From Zoroaster sp. YZ-2022 (Eukaryota; Echinodermata; Asteroidea; Forcipulatida; Zoroasteridae), in NCBI GenBank assembly GCA_029582265.1, contig CM055822.1, positions 44,751,936 to 44,815,935 of the forward strand: a stretch of DNA of 64,000 bases, in the 5' to 3' direction. Below the pieces are notes generated by a model that ran no database searches, had not been told where the DNA came from, and saw nothing but the letters and a program-made list of their open reading frames with translations. Positions 59,590 through 64,000 of this stretch are shown here, in pieces; position 1 is the first letter of the stretch, and each line of letters starts with the position of its first letter. The translations under genes and the position numbers were made by a program.

Positions 59590-60200
59590 CAGGTCACATC
59601 TATAGGTTATCTATGAGTCTAGGTCGTCTATAGGTGTCTCTTGGACATCTAAAAGTGTCTGTGGAATTGTCTATAGGTCGTCTATAGGTCGTCTATAGAT
59701 CATCTATTGGGGTCATCTATAGGTCATCTATGATCATCTATAGGTCATCTATAGGTCATCTATAGGTCATCTATAGGTCATCTATAGGTCATCTATAGAT
59801 CATCTGTTAGGTCATCTATAGGACATCTATAGGTCTCTATGTCCTATAGGTCATCTATAGGTCGCTATGGGTCGCTGTTGGGTCATCTATAGGAGTTATT
59901 CGGTCATCTGGTCATCTACGGTGTATGGTGTCTCCTTGGTCATCTATGAATTCATCTATGGACATCTAGGTCTATGGTCATCTATAGGTCATCTATAGGT
60001 CATCTGTGGGTCTCTGTGGTCATCTGTAGGTCATCTGTGGGTCATCTATAGGTCATCTATGGGTCATCTATATAGGTCATCTATAGGTCATCTGTAGGTC
60101 ATCTACAGGTTATCTGGGTTATCTGGGTCATCTATAGGTCATCTATGGGTCATCTATAGGTCATCTATAGGTTATCTATAGGTCATCTACAGGTTATCTA
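59590..60200. repeat. 11-bp minisatellite (GGTCATCTATA)n
   Basis: About 45-50 units of GGTCATCTATA with variants TGTGGGTC, CTACAGGTT and TCTGGGTT toward the right. No coding frame. Confidence 0.93.
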
Positions 60201-60352
60201 TAGAGTTATCTGGGTTCTTGTTAAGCAGTTTGCTATATTGTTGTTCTCGTGCCTGGTGTTATTCTACTATATATTCATGTATTTTACTGTCAGTACATCA
60301 AATGACAATATATGAGCTCTTCGTATTTTTCAAATAAGTTCTTTCTTCGCGC
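60200..60352. repeat. inverted repeat, right arm, flanking the minisatellite
   Basis: Partner of 59343-59526. CAGTTTGCTATATTGTTGTTC is at 60221-60241, ATCAAATGACAATA near 60297 and TTCAAATAAGTTCTTTCTT at 60330-60348. Confidence 0.75.
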
Positions 60353-62089
60353 GCTATGGCTGAAACATTATATTTAAATAACGGCGATCGTGGCATTCAA
60401 AATAATCTATCAATAAAACAACGTGTTTACATAAATGTTATGGCGCGTGTTCCTGGCGTAAACAATTGGCAATGTGTTCGCGTAGTAGATGATAATCTGC
60501 GCCTGTTGTCAGCGTTAACCTCGCCGGTGAGTGGTCAGGTCTGGTGATGCGCCGCGGTTTTGTTAACACATTCGTGTGCGGCGTGCCTGTCATGCGTGCT
60601 GCTCGTTGTTGTCGGCACAATCCTGCGCTACTCGCGTTATCATATCGTGATGCCATCTTCAGAAACATCGTCTTCGCTTTGCTCACTGCTGTCGTGCGGT
60701 ATAATGACTTCAGCGATCTTGTTCTAAAATCGTAATCTTGTTGTGTCGACCGGTATGCGTCGTTTCTTTTGTCGTTATCGCGTGCTGACCTCGCCGCTCG
60801 TGGTGCATCTATCGCTGTTCGTCGCTGTGTTGTCGGGGCAATTCGTATTAATATCTTTGCTGCTGTCGGCAATATATCTTACCTTGTATCTTTTCTGTGC
60901 TCATGTGTCCATGTTTACATCAATAACTTATTGTTCTTGTGTGTTAAGTTATCATCAATTCTTGGATGTCATGTGTAATGAAATGCTGTCTAAGTTACAA
61001 TGTCTGCATGTTAAACTCGGGCTATCCACGATCGTTGGTGACGCCGTGGATAAAAGAAATATGCGGTATTTCGGCAGATGAGGTGAGCAGTTCTTCGTTT
61101 AAATTACGTGTGTTCTAACCGCGCTCTCGTCGCACGCCTGTCGTGCGCTGTTTTCGCGCTCATGGTTGCATCGCGTGCGTTAATAGTTTTTATTCATTTC
61201 TTCTCGCGTTGCCATGTGAAATCTGTATGGTGTCCGCAATTTAATTTTGTTAAGTTCTGGTGCATTACAATGAGTCGACTGGGCCTGTCGTTTGCTGAAC
61301 TGCAAAATATCGTGCGTGCCGTCGTCGCGTTAATCAGCGGATGACGTTATTCTGCAATGTGCGGCATGACCATCTTCTCGTTCTGTAATCGCAATCATCT
61401 GGCTATTTTATGAACCATCCTGCCGGCGTATGCTGTTCATATCTGTGCCGGCAGCGCTTTCGTATTGGTCGGCTGGTGTTGTTAATTTATCCGCCGTGGT
61501 TCGTCATAAACGAACCGTCGTCTGTCGCTTCAATAACCGCCCTGCTGAGTGTGCGGCTAATCGGCGGCACCACGCGTTTTCTTCAGCAAACGTTTATTCT
61601 CGTCATTCGTCGTCATCGACAAAGATAATATTGGTGTCGCGCAAAGCGATAACGTAAATTTATCTGCGTTAATGTTTGCGCCTACATTTCTGCGCGAGGC
61701 ATCGGTGTTGTTGGTTGGGTATGTTCTACAAAATTTCTTTGTTTATTTTCATTTCTACAAAAACCATGACGAGATAACGGAAAACCTGTTATGCCGTTAA
61801 ATAATCAGGTAGTCGGTTATTCCTGCCTCATTGTCTTTTCCGTGGTGTCGTGTGGTGTTGTCACTATGATGAAAACAAAAATCGCTGGCGGTTTTAGTAA
61901 CCGGCGGTTTATGGCGTTATGGTCAGCTTCCGGCACCTTCTTTTAAGTATATTTCTTCTGCGACCATCAGCACAAAGTAAAATGTCGCTTTTGCGGCGGC
62001 TGGCCTCAATAGCCGACGCATGTGGCTCTCCGGCCACGGTATTCTGTTTTTCCTGCGCCTGGTGTTCTTCCTCCAATTTTAATAATACG
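60353..62089. other. element B right part, unassigned
   Basis: Richer in CG than the rest of element B. Short open frames on both strands (for example 60356-60547 plus, MAETLYLNNGDRGIQNNLSI; 60438-60872 minus, Arg/Ala-rich) overlap each other, so I cannot choose a coding strand. Patches resemble the left-arm modules in reverse (ACGTTATCGCTTT near 61630-61650; AACCGCCGGTT/CCGCCAGCG near 61880-61905). Confidence 0.35.
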
Positions 62090-62901
62090 CTCCAGTTTTA
62101 TTATTTCTTAAAACCAATCTTTAGTTCAGCTTTGCTCTTTGTTCTGTGGTTGTCATCTTTGTTATTAAACAAGATAATAATTTTTAATTATGTCACTTTT
62201 AAAGGCACATGATTCAGCACCACACCCAACCTCATCCCCAACCTATCTTAAATATTACGATTCAGTTCATGGAATAGTGTCATTTTTCCCCTAACCAACT
62301 CCCCATCGTTACCCAGCGAATTGTCTCAGTAGTGGACCGGCAGCACATTACATATTGTGTTTTGTGTCGCCTACATTCAAACACGGAAGAATAGTTGTCA
62401 TATTTGAAACGTAACAATGATTTCACTGGCGCAACACCATTTTCTGTTGTCAATAAAAGCCAGCGCAATTAAACTTTCTCTGGCAACTTGTTAAATAATG
62501 TTTTATTCACTTTACCATTTACCGGATGATTGTACTATCGTTATGTCGATTCAACGTACTCTTTCAATTCGACGGCTTTGATAAATACTTCGTAGTCATC
62601 TGCATATATCTGAATATTAATTTTAATTATCTCAATTTTATAAAGTGTCATTTAATTTTGGTCATATTTGAGCCCTTTTTTTTTAGTAAAAAGCGACGAC
62701 TTCACTGATTCCTACTACTGCCAATTGACCAAACATCTTTTAAATCAGTGGTATTTTGCTTTTCAAAAATAAAGCAATTTAAAAGTAACAGCAATTTGAT
62801 TACAAATCGTTACAGTGATTTTATCGTCGTTTTCCAAATTCATACCTAATCAAACCTAAATGTATTTAAATATGGCGTTGGCGATGCAGCATCATCATAC
62901 T
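62090..62901 (-). repeat. element B right inverted terminal repeat
   Basis: Reverse partner of the left arm (see there). A 62-codon minus-strand frame at 62280-62468 overlaps a comparable but broken frame in the left arm (both contain RWxxVTMGS), so the arms may once have encoded the same short protein. Confidence 0.9.
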
Positions 62902-63670
62902 TGGTTATGAATCATTTACAGTAAAACCATACATTCCACCAGTAATGTTGTTTAACTTGCCAACGACTAGGCCACACAGCGGAAGCAATTGCCGAAGCAA
63001 GACGAAATTAATGTCGATGTAGCGGTTTCATACATACAACAGTGTACTCAAAAAAGAACAAGTCAAGTGCTTGGCAGGTGTGGGTGGGAATCACTCCTTG
63101 CCTCTGCCTATGCTGGGTGTAACTCCTACAAGGAAGAAAGAAAGAAAGCAAAGACATTTCGAACCAGCATCACAATTCAAACCAGATAAATATACGGACA
63201 CACCTAACCCAAAACCATGGCATGGATAAATATACCGACCAACAAAATTCGGAACCTACTAAAATAAACCCACACCTGTCAGCCGAGAAAAGGCATCCAC
63301 CCAAACAGAGGAAGCGGTTTGGATGCCAAACAGGACCTAACCCACAATGCTTGATAAATCAGTCATTAATAAATTAATGTTGGAGCTTTGCAAATATGGG
63401 AAAGTACTCGAAATAAAGAAAGAGAAACGGAAATTCAATACTCTGGCTGAACACATACTCCATAGCACTGAAGTTAAAAAAACCTAGAAAAGCAAAACAT
63501 CAGTAAGTCACGTACATCACATCTGATCACCAAACAGACCTACGAAATAAGATACACAAAGAAAGATCACAATCAAAACCTAAACAAAGAGAAATGGCCC
63601 ATGGAAACTGGGGCGCCAGTTCATCAAATCATAAGACATCAATATTGAAAAAACAAAAAGGAAAAATAAC
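62902..63670 (+). pseudogene. Jockey/I-like LINE ORF1, right part with zinc knuckles
   Basis: Resumes where 52846 stops: LGYESFTVKPYIPPVML then QRLGHTAEAIAEARR and a later CRCSG, in changing frames, then a basic tail (SYKEERKKAKTF). This is the C-terminal part of gag-like ORF1 with CCHC-type knuckles. Frameshifted. The region after about 63200 is the ORF1 tail and linker to ORF2. Confidence 0.7.
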
Positions 63671-63679
63671 TCCAACATA

Positions 63680-64000
63680 ATGATGATCATTGACACACTA
63701 ATGGTCACTATATTACAATGGAATACACAATCAATAATCGCACATGGTAATGAATTTAAATATGCTCTTAACAACTGGGACAAAAAACCAGATATTATAT
63801 GTATACAAGAGATCTGGCTGAAAAGGGGAAAAATTGTCAACCTTCCTGGTTATAATATACACAGAAATGATAGAAATTATTCAAAAAGCTCTGGTGGATG
63901 TACTATCCTCACAAAAGAATTCACTTGAACATACACTAATACGGAAAAAGTAACTGTGCATTACATAAAATTTCCATAAAGTAAAAGGTGTTTGAAAAAT
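63680..64000 (+). pseudogene. LINE ORF2 start, AP-type endonuclease, runs off the window
   Basis: The frame has VTILQWNTQSIIAHGNEFKY, PDIICIQEIWLKRGK and LPGYNIHRNDR. These are the first motifs of apurinic-type endonucleases of Jockey/I-like LINEs (N in QWN and the catalytic E in QEIW visible). The frame stops at 63928. The rest of ORF2 would lie to the right. Confidence 0.8.

Larger units (their letters stand above)
52847..62901 (+). mobile_element. element B: Polinton-like, 10.1 kb, DNA polymerase B, no capsid or integrase recognised
   Basis: Ends AGTATGATAGATGCT at 52847 and its near reverse complement AGCATCATCATACT at the right (ending 62901). The AG...CT termini are as in Polintons. 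Flanks GGTATT and TGGTTA are not identical, but the interrupted LINE frame reads LLG on the left and LGYESF on the right, so a short overlap consistent with a target duplication existed. Arms of about 0.8-1.0 kb are clearly inverted copies of each other. The only recognisable gene is a broken type B polymerase at about 55240-58620. The rest is tandem modules, a minisatellite and unassigned sequence. Confidence 0.8.

Noticed and set aside
60438..60872. 144-codon Arg/Ala-rich minus-strand protein in element B
   Set aside because: Overlaps plus-strand frames of similar length in CG-rich DNA, with no recognisable motif; neither strand could be preferred.

Overview
The window looks like AT-rich nuclear DNA of an invertebrate animal, probably a marine one and perhaps a deuterostome. 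That rests on a Ku80 gene with large introns, a tRNA-headed SINE with an (ATT)n tail, L2/CR1 and Jockey/I-type LINE remains, piggyBac remains and Polinton/Maverick elements. I cannot name the species. A run of 500 N lies at 27426-27925.

459-26095 (+) holds five exons of XRCC5 (Ku80), all joining in phase. The intron between 3950 and 22231 is almost filled by one structure, 4863-21911. It is bounded by 18-bp perfect inverted termini beginning TTAA. Inside the termini, two arrays of a 20-21 bp repeat face each other (about 4985-5515 and 21003-21690). Between the arrays lie a plus-strand integrase-core (rve) gene, 5880-8086, and a convergent minus-strand SAM/HECT ubiquitin-ligase-like gene of 11 exons, 10481-19096. 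A 252-bp MITE at 26418-26669 carries both ends of the same element with the interior removed. It sits inside a member of a second TTAA-targeting MITE family that has four copies here.

22.5-34.6 kb is repeat territory: LINE RT fragments, a piggyBac transposase 3' end, SINEs, an L2-type RT on the minus strand, and a degenerate sequence present twice (32977-33528 and 34017-34582). The second copy was entered by a MITE (34585-35127) and then, 10 bp further on, by a Polinton.

35138-48306 is Polinton A: 5'-AG...CT-3' ends, a perfect 6-bp target duplication (TATCTC), long inverted ends with CCAAT/TATA promoters, and, in order, packaging ATPase, small basic protein, a virion-protein-like ORF, integrase with chromodomain, minor capsid, small virion protein, major capsid and adenain-like protease. 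All are broken by frameshifts and no polymerase was found. 48.45-51.96 kb may be a small host gene on the minus strand.

52847-62901 is element B. It has AG...CT ends and inverted termini of about 0.8-1 kb, and carries a broken protein-primed type DNA polymerase B but no recognisable capsid or integrase. It interrupts ORF1 of a Jockey/I-like LINE, which resumes at 62902 and continues to the endonuclease near 63928. A and B therefore retain complementary halves of the usual Polinton gene set.
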